From NCBI GenBank assembly GCA_016179045.1, contig JACOSL010000022.1:35647-99646 (forward strand): DNA of 64,000 bases, given 5' to 3'. A program made the position numbers and the translations under genes. Origin of the DNA: Fimbriimonas ginsengisoli (GTDB lineage: Bacteria; Armatimonadota; Fimbriimonadia; Fimbriimonadales; Fimbriimonadaceae). Shown piece by piece: positions 16,452 through 25,230 of this stretch. The notes under the pieces were generated by a model. That model was not told the DNA's origin and ran no database searches. It saw only the letters and a program-made list of their open reading frames with translations. The first letter of the stretch is position 1. Each line of letters begins with the position of its first letter.

Positions 16452-18032
16452 ATGCCGCTGCCTTGGCTCTGGATCGGTACGCCGACGTTACCCCGCCTTC
16501 CCGAGCCGCCACGCCTAGAGCGGTCATCGCAGACTACTCGGATCGATGACGAGTTGGTCGTCACCTGGCATAAGCAAGAAATTGAAATAGCCAACGAGGG
16601 CGGAGTCCGGCAGGCACGACTGACGCGTTTCACCGGCGGCGTCGAGGCCACCTACGGCCCAACCAAGATCATGGCAGATGAGTTGGTCCTGTACCTCCTT
16701 CCGAGCGAGAGGCATGGTGTCGCAACCGGCCATGTGCGCCTGATCGACCCCGAAGCGACCGCGTCCGCATCCCGAATCGAGTTCGATTGGCGTCAGAAGA
16801 CGGGACGGGCCGACAACGTCGACGCCCAGATTGAAAACGTCATCATGAGAGCCGAGCGGATCGACATCCGACCTGGTCTGTGGCAGTTGACGAATGTGGT
16901 TGGCACGAACTGTTCGAGGCGGCCGCCCGTGTACGCCGTCTCGGCCGACCGGGTGGATATCCGCCCAGGCCACGCGGCGACGTTCCATAAGCCAACAATC
17001 CGAATCTTCAACAAGCCTGTGTTGACCCTTAAGAGGCACCAAGCGAGCCTCGACCGACGCGCAACCGGCATCAGGCCGCCTTGGATTAACTTTAGACGAG
17101 GAGTGGGGCTCGGCCTGGCCTGGGACAACAGCGTGCTCCTAAACGACCAGACCGCCCTGGCGGCTGCCTTCGGGGCGTTCCCCAAGCATCATAGCGGCTA
17201 CCGGATTCAAGTTGCCCGAAGCTGGGTCGATCCAGAACGCGCCGATCAACTCATCACGCCAGCATCCGAGCTCAGCGAGCGCGCAGGGGTGAGCTACTTC
17301 GAGAACGTCGCGGTAGCAAGTCCCGACGCGGACGCCGCCTACCTGCGGCTGCCTCGAAAGGCTCTGAGCCTTGGCTCGTTCGTTGGTCTCGCCGCCTCGG
17401 GCCGTGACGAAGGAGCGGGTTACGGGAAGCCGTTGGAATTGGTTGGCGATTGGGGCGGCCCGCTAGGGTCGGCGGCTGGCTTCCTGGTGCAAGCGCGCTG
17501 GCAGAGGATTCGGCGCAACTACGATCCCATATATTCGCGCGAGGTCGTTCAGGCGGCGGTTGGGCTTAGACCGATCCCGATTTCCAGAAATTTGGATGTC
17601 ACGCTAAGGGCCGACAGCGCCGGGTACTCGGGCGGCGGGACGAACTTCGCTTGGGCCCGCGGCTTGGCGGGCCTCTCGTGGCGGCCCTCAAAGCACCTGT
17701 GGTTGGCGCTGGCGGGAACGACGTCGAGCGAATCTGGCGCCGCCTTGTTTCCGGCGGACCAGCTCCCTGTTAAGCGCAGCCTAGCCGGTCGTGTGGACGT
17801 TGCCTTTGGCGGCTTCCGCCTGAGCCTCCTCAACAAGGTCGACCCATCCACGCACGTTCGATTCGATCGCGAGTACTCGGTATCGCAAGTCATCGGCTGC
17901 GCCGAGGTCTATTCGCAGTTTCGGCGCTCGCCGAACGAATACAAGATCGGACTTCGACTGAGGCTGGAATCGTTCTTCGATGCCCTCCAGAGCCGCAAGA
18001 CCAGGCGCAAGGGCGAGGCGGCCCCGCCTTAG
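16452..18032 (+). CDS. OstA/LptD-like outer-membrane protein
   Basis: The 526-residue product has an N-terminal LptA/OstA-type beta-jellyroll (about residues 45-190) recognisable by GGVEATYGPTKIMADELVLY and TGHVRLIDPEATASASRIEF. A C-terminal region of alternating beta-strands (about 200-515) is compatible with a small barrel. LptD-like proteins place lipopolysaccharide, or a related glycolipid, in the outer leaflet. No clear signal peptide is present after the ATG at 16452, so the start could be wrong or the protein may use an atypical leader. It is divergent from the ECF operon. Family membership of the N-terminal part is fairly sure; the barrel is inferred. Confidence 0.75.
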   Translation: MPLPWLWIGTPTLPRLPEPPRLERSSQTTRIDDELVVTWHKQEIEIANEGGVRQARLTRFTGGVEATYGPTKIMADELVLYLLPSERHGVATGHVRLIDPEATASASRIEFDWRQKTGRADNVDAQIENVIMRAERIDIRPGLWQLTNVVGTNCSRRPPVYAVSADRVDIRPGHAATFHKPTIRIFNKPVLTLKRHQASLDRRATGIRPPWINFRRGVGLGLAWDNSVLLNDQTALAAAFGAFPKHHSGYRIQVARSWVDPERADQLITPASELSERAGVSYFENVAVASPDADAAYLRLPRKALSLGSFVGLAASGRDEGAGYGKPLELVGDWGGPLGSAAGFLVQARWQRIRRNYDPIYSREVVQAAVGLRPIPISRNLDVTLRADSAGYSGGGTNFAWARGLAGLSWRPSKHLWLALAGTTSSESGAALFPADQLPVKRSLAGRVDVAFGGFRLSLLNKVDPSTHVRFDREYSVSQVIGCAEVYSQFRRSPNEYKIGLRLRLESFFDALQSRKTRRKGEAAPP

Positions 18033-18253
18033 GCCGCTTCCGAAGTGCTGACGGGCAAGGCGGACTCGATGCGGTCCAGGTGAATTTCGCCAGCATCCGT
18101 TACGAGGCACGGACCGTAGAGCGGAACGAACTGGACTTGGTATACGAATACGGTGTCCGTCAGGACTTCGCCTTTGCGGTTGCGCCAACAAACGAACACC
18201 TGTCGATCTACCAGCCGCCTCGCATCGTTGATACCCATAACGCTACCCGCCAA
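18029..18253 (-). CDS. Small protein of unknown function (74 aa)
   Basis: This is a short ORF with a protein-like composition (VFVCWRNRKGEVLTDTVFVY, LYGPCLVTDAGEIHLDRIE). The predicted product is a compact all-beta domain with two Cys residues, and the frame has normal codon use. It overlaps the end of the LptD-like gene by four bases tail to tail. The start may be the ATG at 18253 or at 18238 (MGINDARRLV). No family is recognised. Confidence 0.55.
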   Translation of the reverse strand: MAGSVMGINDARRLVDRQVFVCWRNRKGEVLTDTVFVYQVQFVPLYGPCLVTDAGEIHLDRIESALPVSTSEAA

Positions 18254-18346
18254 CTCAATGGGCTTCTGCCAGGGTAGGTTTGCTCCCCCACCCGGTCGTT
18301 TTGCCAGTCGTCTGCTCGCCGGGGGCTAAACTTGCGTTGATCGCGG

Positions 18347-20272
18347 ATGGCTATCAAGCTCAGTGAGCAGCAGTGTCAGAACCTCGACCTGGCCATGCGC
18401 CGGGAGTGGCTGCTCACGAACGGATTGGGCGGCTTCGCGATGGGCACTCCAAGTGGGATCAACACGCGCCGCTACCATGGATTGCTCGTCGCAGCCGTGC
18501 GCCCGCCCACCTACCGGATGGTTCTGCTCGCCTCGATGGACGCGTTCATCCAGACGGACGGGAATCCGGTGGGGCTCTCGGCCAACCAATATCCGGGAGC
18601 AATCTATCCGGACGGCTACCTGTACCTCCGAGGCTTTTCAGTCGAGCCCAACGTTGCGGTTTGGCGATACAAGACCGCCGAGGCGGAGATCGAGCGCAAG
18701 CTCATCATGCACGCAGGGCACAACGCCATCACGATCTCTTATCGCAATTTGGGCTCAAGATCGGTGCTGCTGACGTTGAGGCCCCTCGTTTGCCATAAGT
18801 TTTACCACTCGAATTTTGGCGCTTCCGGCGACTACCCGCAGCGTCTGGACTATTCGAAGGCGTCCACGCTTGTCAGCCATGACGGCATGGACTTGACCAT
18901 CGGCCACCCAGGGGCTCGCCGATCACCTGTTCAGGGCTGGTACTACCGGTTCGAGCATGTGCGCGAAGCAGAGCGCGGCCTCGACTCCAGGGACGATCTG
19001 TATTGCCCGTGCGAACTGGCTTACGAATTGGCGCCCGGAGAGCAGGCGATTGTGACCGCCTCGGATGAGCGAGAGACCAAGCCGGCCGAGTCCGAATCAT
19101 CGGTAGCCCCCCGAGGCAGCTTGGCCGACCAACTGCGAGAGGCGGCAGGGCAGTTCTTGGTCCAGACTCCGGCCCGCACCTCGATCATCTCGGGATACCC
19201 GTGGTTTACCGACTGGGGTCGAGACACAATGGTCGCAATCCCCGGCATTTGCCTTCACACCGGGCGGTTCGCGGAGGCTCGCGCTATCATCGACGCGTTC
19301 ATTGGCGCGATGAGCGAGGGCCTCATCCCCAACAGGTTCGTCGAGGAAGGTGAGGCGCCGGACAACAACACCGTCGACGCGACCCTTTGGATGGCGAACG
19401 CCTTACACCGGACCTTGGAGGCGGAATGGGACGAACCCTTCGCGAGGCGTTGTCTCGACGCCCTGCGCGAGGTGCTCGCGTGGCACCTGAAGGGAACGAT
19501 GCATGGCATTCGAGTCGATCCCGAAGACGGTCTGTTAACCCAGGGCGAGCCTGGCCTGCAACTGACGTGGATGGATGCCAAGGTGGGTGAGTGGGTGGTC
19601 ACCCCCAGGCACGGTAAACCGGTGGAGGTGAACGGACTTTGGGTGAACGCGCTCCGGGTCGGCGAGTGGCTCGCTTCACGCCTAGGCGTTGACGGCGCGC
19701 CATTTGTGCGTGCCGCTGAGGCGGCGGAAGCGAGCTTTGATGCCAAGTTCTGGCACGAGGGCCGCGGCCATTATCTGGATACTGCCGATCCCGCCGACGC
19801 CTCACTGAGGCCAAACCAGTTGATCGCCATGTCTTTGCCGTTCGGGCCGGCAAAGAGGAACCACGCCCTCAAGGCCCTGGAGGTAGTCACACGCGAACTC
19901 CTCACCCCGGTCGGTCTGCGCACCCTCGGGCCATCGGAGAGTCATTATCTGGGTCGGTTCGGCGGTCCGCTGTCAGAGCTGGACGCGGCCTACCATCAGG
20001 GCACGGTTTGGCCGTGGCTGCTCGGCCCCTATATCAGCGCCCTGGTTCGGCTCACCGGCGACCGCGCGCGTGCCAGGCGCGTCCTCGGCAACGCCAAAGA
20101 GATGCTGCTTGAATACGGGCTAGGAGGGATTTCCGAAGTGTACGACGGAGACCAGCCGCACCAGCCGGGCGGCTGCCCATGGCAAGCTTGGAGCGTCGCC
20201 GAGATCCTTCGAGCTTGGATCGAAGATGCCCAGGGCGAAGCTCAATCTTCAGAGAAGATGAATGCTAAGTAG
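18347..20272 (+). CDS. Glycogen debranching enzyme (amylo-alpha-1,6-glucosidase type)
   Basis: This 641-residue enzyme has an N-terminal GDE_N domain (REWLLTNGLGGFAMGTPSG, NTRRYHGLLVAA) and a C-terminal (alpha/alpha)6 GDE_C domain (about 255-620) with SGYPWFTDWGRDTMVAIPG, NTVDATLWMANALHR, LTWMDAKVGEWVVTPRHGKPVEVNGLW (split) and AYHQGTVWPWLLGPY. These are the conserved acid-containing motifs of the GH133-type debranching enzymes. It removes alpha-1,6 branch residues from glycogen. It is a single transcription unit with no other glycogen genes nearby. Confidence 0.94.
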   Translation: MAIKLSEQQCQNLDLAMRREWLLTNGLGGFAMGTPSGINTRRYHGLLVAAVRPPTYRMVLLASMDAFIQTDGNPVGLSANQYPGAIYPDGYLYLRGFSVEPNVAVWRYKTAEAEIERKLIMHAGHNAITISYRNLGSRSVLLTLRPLVCHKFYHSNFGASGDYPQRLDYSKASTLVSHDGMDLTIGHPGARRSPVQGWYYRFEHVREAERGLDSRDDLYCPCELAYELAPGEQAIVTASDERETKPAESESSVAPRGSLADQLREAAGQFLVQTPARTSIISGYPWFTDWGRDTMVAIPGICLHTGRFAEARAIIDAFIGAMSEGLIPNRFVEEGEAPDNNTVDATLWMANALHRTLEAEWDEPFARRCLDALREVLAWHLKGTMHGIRVDPEDGLLTQGEPGLQLTWMDAKVGEWVVTPRHGKPVEVNGLWVNALRVGEWLASRLGVDGAPFVRAAEAAEASFDAKFWHEGRGHYLDTADPADASLRPNQLIAMSLPFGPAKRNHALKALEVVTRELLTPVGLRTLGPSESHYLGRFGGPLSELDAAYHQGTVWPWLLGPYISALVRLTGDRARARRVLGNAKEMLLEYGLGGISEVYDGDQPHQPGGCPWQAWSVAEILRAWIEDAQGEAQSSEKMNAK

Positions 20273-20760
20273 AGGCTCAGGGCGTAAAGCGGCACGAGGC
20301 TGACGAGCGCGAGCGGAACGAAGTGGTAGACGTGATGCTGGCGGCTCAGCGTCGAGAAAAAGGAAACCCGCATGAGGATCATCAAGATCGCCACGCCGCA
20401 GAAATAAGGCATCCACGACTGAGCCCAACCCCACTCCTTTAACATGCCGATTGCAAAGAGAGTCTGAGCGAGGCCAAGCACACCGAAGAGAGGGCTCTCT
20501 GAACTGACCTCGGAGTGCAATGGCATGTAGAACGCGGCGAGGCCCACGAAAGCTGCCCCCAGAAGTATGAGGAGCCAGGCGCAAATCGAATGCGCGATCT
20601 CCTTCCAGCTTGGCCTCTCGATCCTCTTGTCTGCGTGCAGGATCGTCACTCCCTCCATGCTGATCGGCTCATGCTCGATGGCCTCTGCCCCGCATTGGCC
20701 GCAGTGGCGTGCGCCAGGCGCGAGCAGGTGATGGCACTTCGGACAGTGAAGGTCCTCCAC
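20242..20760 (-). CDS. Zinc-ribbon membrane protein of unknown function
   Basis: About 172 residues from a GTG at 20760. The N-terminus is a zinc ribbon (CPKCHHLLAPGARHCGQCG, residues 6-24), followed by a soluble linker and four likely membrane helices (about 60-165). The longer ORF to 20943 overlaps the start of dnaE and is less likely. The 3' end overlaps the debranching-enzyme gene by 31 bases, tail to tail. The protein is probably an integral membrane protein with a cytoplasmic zinc ribbon; its role is unknown. Confidence 0.75.
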   Translation of the reverse strand: MEDLHCPKCHHLLAPGARHCGQCGAEAIEHEPISMEGVTILHADKRIERPSWKEIAHSICAWLLILLGAAFVGLAAFYMPLHSEVSSESPLFGVLGLAQTLFAIGMLKEWGWAQSWMPYFCGVAILMILMRVSFFSTLSRQHHVYHFVPLALVSLVPLYALSLYLAFIFSED

Positions 20761-20870
20761 GGCCCCATTATGCCCTTCGCGAATCGGTCTAGTTGGGCGC
20801 TTCGCCGGGCCTCGCGTCTCCGTCAGAATATGTGCCGAGAGGCGCGTTCTAGCCGCCGCTCGATTCCCGA

Positions 20871-23800
20871 ATGCCCAGTTCCTTCTGCCACATCCATAAC
20901 CACACCGAGTACAGCCTCCTCGATGGCGCGAACCGAATCCCATCGATGGTCGCGCGCGCCAAGGAATTGGGAATGGACTCCCTGGCTATCACCGATCACG
21001 GGGTTATGTTCGGGGTCATGGAGTTCTACTTCGAGTGCAAGGCGCAAGGGATCAAGCCGCTGCTCGGGGTGGAGGCCTACGTGGCTCCCCAGGGCCGGCA
21101 CAAGAGGACGGGCAGGGAAGAAAACCAGACCTACCACTTGCTCCTTCTTGCCCGCAATCTGCAGGGCTATCGCAACCTCTGCAAGCTCAGCTCGATTGCC
21201 GCCCTCGAAGGCTACTACTACAAGCCGCGAATCGATCACGAGGTCTTGCGGCAGCACTCGGAGGGTCTGTTCGGGACGAGCGCCTGCCTTGGCTCGGAGA
21301 TATGCCAGGCGCTGCTGCGCGACGACTATGCGGCCGCCAATCGCCTCGCGGGGCTCTATTCGGAAATCTTTGGCGAGGGCAATTTCTTCATTGAACTGCA
21401 GGATCACGGCCTGCCCGAGCAGGCGCGAATCCGCGAGCCCCTCATCCGAATCGCTTCCGACTTGAAACTGCCGCTGGTCGCGACCAACGACGCCCACTAT
21501 CTGTGCAGTGGCGACGCCAAGGCTCACGACGTGCTCCTCTGTGTGCAGACAGGGGCTCTCGTTGCCGACGAAAAGCGGCTGAAGTTCGGGGCCGACAGCT
21601 TCTATCTGAAGTCTCCCGACGAGATGCAGGCCCTGTTCGGTGAGACTCCCGAAGCTCTCGAAAACACCTTACGCATCGCGGACCTATGCGACGTTGAACT
21701 AGGCAAGCAGCACGCGCGAATGCCCGAGCCGGAGCTGCCCGACGGCGAGACTTCACGGACCTATCTTCGCAAGCTTGCGACTGAGGCACTGCCGAGTCGG
21801 ATCGCAGGCGCCGACGAGCCCGCTCTGAGACGCTTGGACTACGAGCTCGACGTGATCGAGCGCACCGGCTTCGAGGACTACTTCCTGCTGGTGCGCGAAT
21901 TCGCGCTGGCGACGCGTGAGCGAGGCATCTACTTTGGGGTGCGGGGGTCGGCGGCGGGTTCGCTCGTTTCGCATTGCCTCGGTATCACCGACGTCAATCC
22001 CCTCGAATACGGGTTGACCTTCGAGCGGTTCTTGAATCCGGAACGCGTGTCGATGCCCGACATAGACATGGATTTTGAGGACGCGCGGCGGGATGAGATC
22101 ATCCAATGGGTGTCCCAGAAATACGGTGCCGACCACGTGGCGCAGATTGTCACGTTCGGCACCATGGGTGCAAAGGCGTCGATCAAGGATTGCGGCCGCG
22201 TGCTCAACGTGCCTCCACAGGAGACCGACCGCATTTGCAAGACGATCCCGTCGCTTCCGGGCTGGACTCTGGCGCGGGCCTACAAAGAGTCCGCCGAGTT
22301 TCGCCAGATGGTGGACGGCGATCCGAAGGTGCGCAGCCTCGTGGAGATGGCCAAGTCGGTCGAGGGCCTGGCGCGACACTGTGGTGTTCATGCGGCTGGG
22401 GTGGTCATCAGCCGCGAGCCCCTCGCCGAACACGTGCCCTTGTATCGCAGCAACGATGGGCAGCCGATCACCGCCTACGAGATGGGCATCCTCGAGAAGA
22501 TCGGCCTGCTCAAGATGGACTTTCTAGGTCTATCGAATCTCACCGTGCTCGCCAAGACGGTCGAGAACATCCGTCGCCGCGGCAAGGGCGATGTGGACGT
22601 GAAGACCCTCCCGGACGGCGATTCCAAAACCTACGACATGCTGGCCCGAGGAGAAACCATCGGCGTCTTCCAACTTGAGGGCGGCGGGATGACCCGCTAT
22701 GTCCAGCAACTCAAGCCTCAGAGTGTGCGCGAACTCGCGGCGATGGTGGCGCTTTACCGCCCGGGCCCGATGGAGCACATCCCCAGGTTCATCGATGCCA
22801 AATTTGGCCGGGCCGAAGTCGAAGTCCTCGACGAGCGGATGCGGCCGATCCTCGAGGAAACCTACGGCGTGATCGTGTACCAGGACCAAGTTCTCCAGCT
22901 TGTGCAGGCGCTGGCCGGATTCTCCCTCGGACGCGCGGACATTCTGCGGCGCGCCATGGGGAAGAAGGACGCCAAGGCGATGGCGAGCATGAAGAAGGAG
23001 TTTTTGGCGGGCGCGGCCGAGAACGGCACCGCGTCCGAGACGGCGGAGAAGGTGTGGGAGCTGCTCCTGCCGTTCGCGGGCTATGCGTTCAACAAGGCGC
23101 ACGCGGTCTGCTACGCCCTCCTCGCCTACCAAACCGCTTACCTAAAGGCGAACTATCCGGTGGAGTACATGGCCGCCCTGCTTGCCGCCTACCGCGCCAA
23201 GGAGGATCGGGTCGTCGCGAGCATCGAGGAATGTCGACGACAGCGAATCCCCATCATGCCGCCGGACGTGAACTCCTCGGGGGTCGATTTCATCATCGAG
23301 GATCACCCCATGGCCAAGGAGGGCGCGATTCGCTTCGGCCTTGCCGCCATCAAAGGCGTTGGCGAAGGAATCGTGGAGGCGATCCTTGTAGATCGCGCCG
23401 AAAACGGCCCTTACCGCCATCTCTGGGAGTTCTGCGAACGCCTGCGCCCGGAGGGGTTGAACCGAACCGCGGTCGAGGCGCTCGTGCGCGCAGGCGCTTT
23501 CGACGGAATCGACCCCAACCGGGCCAAGTTGCTTGCCGTCGTCGATGCAGGGGTGGCCTATGCGGACGCCGCGAACCGTTCCAAGGAGGCCGGTCAGGAT
23601 TCCCTGTTCGAGGGTGGCGCAGCCCCGGAAGGCAGGCCGCAACTGCCGGAGTTGCCGTCTGTGCCGATGCCCCAGCGAGGTGAAATCCTCGCGATGGAGA
23701 AGGAAGTGCTGGGCATCTACGTTTCGGATCACCCGTTGCGGGGTCTTGAGCGCACGCTGGCCGAAGCGGCCAGCCAAAGCTGTTCACAGGTCACGGAGCT

Positions 23801-24362
23801 AGAGGAACAGACCACGGTGAGACTTGCGGGAGTGATCGCGAGCTTGCGCACGATGATCACGCGCGCCAAGGGCGAGAAGATGGCCGCCTTCACGCTCGAA
23901 GACTTTTCCGGACAAGCATCGGTAATCGCATTCCCGAGCGTTTACGCCCGTCTGGGTGCCTTGATCGTCAAGGACAAAGCGGTGCAGATTTCCGGGGTGG
24001 TGATGCACCGCGAACGGCTTGGCAATGGCGGTGAGCGCACGATCGAGATTCGGCTTGAGGGGATTCGGTTTCTCGAGCCCGCACTCGACCTCGCCGATCC
24101 TGAGCCGGCGGCGGGCGCCGTGCTTATACGGCTGCGAACGGCCACCGAGCCGCAACTGAGGTTGCTGAGGACGGCGCTGGAGCGCCATCCTGGGTCTTAC
24201 AACGTGCGCGTCCAGGTCTTGCCCACCGATAGGCATCGTGCCTTTCTTGCGATGCCTCTCGTGGAGCCGACAGAGGCTCTGCAACTCGAAATCGCGGCCG
24301 CCTTAAGCGGCGCCGAAGTCGTGTTCGAGCATCGCGAGGGCAGCTTAGCCGCATCCGCTTAG
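20871..24362 (+). CDS. dnaE: DNA polymerase III subunit alpha
   Basis: This is a 1163-residue DnaE. It has the N-terminal PHP domain (FCHIHNHTEYSLLDGANRIPS, split), catalytic palm motifs with the metal-binding acidic residues (PDIDMDFEDARRDEI), the fingers motif (GVIVYQDQVLQLVQALAGFSL, split) and a C-terminal OB domain (LAGVIASLRTMITRAKGEKM, about 980-1000). Length is normal for DnaE1. It replicates the chromosome with the clamp and clamp loader. The upstream region is crowded by the divergent zinc-ribbon gene 110 bases away. Confidence 0.97.
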   Translation: MPSSFCHIHNHTEYSLLDGANRIPSMVARAKELGMDSLAITDHGVMFGVMEFYFECKAQGIKPLLGVEAYVAPQGRHKRTGREENQTYHLLLLARNLQGYRNLCKLSSIAALEGYYYKPRIDHEVLRQHSEGLFGTSACLGSEICQALLRDDYAAANRLAGLYSEIFGEGNFFIELQDHGLPEQARIREPLIRIASDLKLPLVATNDAHYLCSGDAKAHDVLLCVQTGALVADEKRLKFGADSFYLKSPDEMQALFGETPEALENTLRIADLCDVELGKQHARMPEPELPDGETSRTYLRKLATEALPSRIAGADEPALRRLDYELDVIERTGFEDYFLLVREFALATRERGIYFGVRGSAAGSLVSHCLGITDVNPLEYGLTFERFLNPERVSMPDIDMDFEDARRDEIIQWVSQKYGADHVAQIVTFGTMGAKASIKDCGRVLNVPPQETDRICKTIPSLPGWTLARAYKESAEFRQMVDGDPKVRSLVEMAKSVEGLARHCGVHAAGVVISREPLAEHVPLYRSNDGQPITAYEMGILEKIGLLKMDFLGLSNLTVLAKTVENIRRRGKGDVDVKTLPDGDSKTYDMLARGETIGVFQLEGGGMTRYVQQLKPQSVRELAAMVALYRPGPMEHIPRFIDAKFGRAEVEVLDERMRPILEETYGVIVYQDQVLQLVQALAGFSLGRADILRRAMGKKDAKAMASMKKEFLAGAAENGTASETAEKVWELLLPFAGYAFNKAHAVCYALLAYQTAYLKANYPVEYMAALLAAYRAKEDRVVASIEECRRQRIPIMPPDVNSSGVDFIIEDHPMAKEGAIRFGLAAIKGVGEGIVEAILVDRAENGPYRHLWEFCERLRPEGLNRTAVEALVRAGAFDGIDPNRAKLLAVVDAGVAYADAANRSKEAGQDSLFEGGAAPEGRPQLPELPSVPMPQRGEILAMEKEVLGIYVSDHPLRGLERTLAEAASQSCSQVTELEEQTTVRLAGVIASLRTMITRAKGEKMAAFTLEDFSGQASVIAFPSVYARLGALIVKDKAVQISGVVMHRERLGNGGERTIEIRLEGIRFLEPALDLADPEPAAGAVLIRLRTATEPQLRLLRTALERHPGSYNVRVQVLPTDRHRAFLAMPLVEPTEALQLEIAAALSGAEVVFEHREGSLAASA

Positions 24363-24420
24363 ACTGGATCGGCAAACACAGAGGCCTCGAACGTCGTCGA
24401 ATGCTATGGAAGGTCCAATC

Positions 24421-25230
24421 ATGTTTAGTCGCTTTGCTTCAAGCCTTGTAGCCGCGCTCTTAGGCGCGTTGAGTTTTGCCCAGGATCAAAAGCCTTTGGG
24501 TCTCGACCTGCCGCAAGGGGATCAAACCGGCGGCTACGCGGCAACCTCCGAACACCAGAAGCTGTTCGACGAGAAGACGCTCGAGACGGTTCGGGGCAAG
24601 GTGATCGGCATCGTAACATCGCCGCCAGCCCTGAACATGGACGAGGCCACCAGTCTGCTTGTGAAGGGATCGGGCGGGGTTACGTTGGTGGAACTCGGCC
24701 CCCGTTGGTTCGTCGAGCGGCAGGAGCCCACGATCCACCTTAAGGACACGGTTGCCGTTACAGGCTCCCGCGTGAATCTGGCCGGTAGCACTTATCTGAT
24801 TGCGGTTAAGGTCACGAAGGGCGATCAGACCATGGCCCTTCGCGAGAAGACCGGCGCCCCAACATGGGATGCGGCCCGCAGCGTTAACGAATTGCCAAGC
24901 GCGAGCTTCCACAAGCTGGAAGGCACCATCATCAACGTTCAAGATTTTCCGGCCGGAACCGATCCGACGAGCAGCGACCGCTCGGTGAGCGTGCAGACTC
25001 CCGACGGCGTGCTGACCCTCGTACTTGGCCCGACCTGGTTCGTCGCACGCCAGAATTTTCAGCTAACCGTTGGCGATGCGCTCACGATCTACACGGGGGC
25101 GCCCATCCAGGTTGCGCCAGGCGTGTACGTCACCGCGGATCGGATTCGCCGGGGCGACGACTGGCTTATCATGCGTCACGACAATGGCCAGCCGGTCTGG
25201 AACACTTGGGTTGGGCCTCCGCCGGGTTAG
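24421..25230 (+). CDS. Exported protein with two tandem copies of a beta-rich domain
   Basis: 269 residues from the ATG at 24421 (MFSRFASSLVAALLGALSFA), which gives a clean signal peptide; the earlier ATG at 24406 is less likely. Two similar ~90-residue modules follow. The first contains VTLVELGPRWFVERQEPTI and later GDQTMALREKTGAPTW; the second contains LTLVLGPTWFVARQNFQL and GDDWLIMRHDNGQPVW. The shared layout is LGPxWFVxRQ, then about 45 residues, then a W-ending motif. The product should be periplasmic or secreted, with an OB- or SH3-like beta fold. Function is unknown. Confidence 0.82.
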   Translation: MFSRFASSLVAALLGALSFAQDQKPLGLDLPQGDQTGGYAATSEHQKLFDEKTLETVRGKVIGIVTSPPALNMDEATSLLVKGSGGVTLVELGPRWFVERQEPTIHLKDTVAVTGSRVNLAGSTYLIAVKVTKGDQTMALREKTGAPTWDAARSVNELPSASFHKLEGTIINVQDFPAGTDPTSSDRSVSVQTPDGVLTLVLGPTWFVARQNFQLTVGDALTIYTGAPIQVAPGVYVTADRIRRGDDWLIMRHDNGQPVWNTWVGPPPG

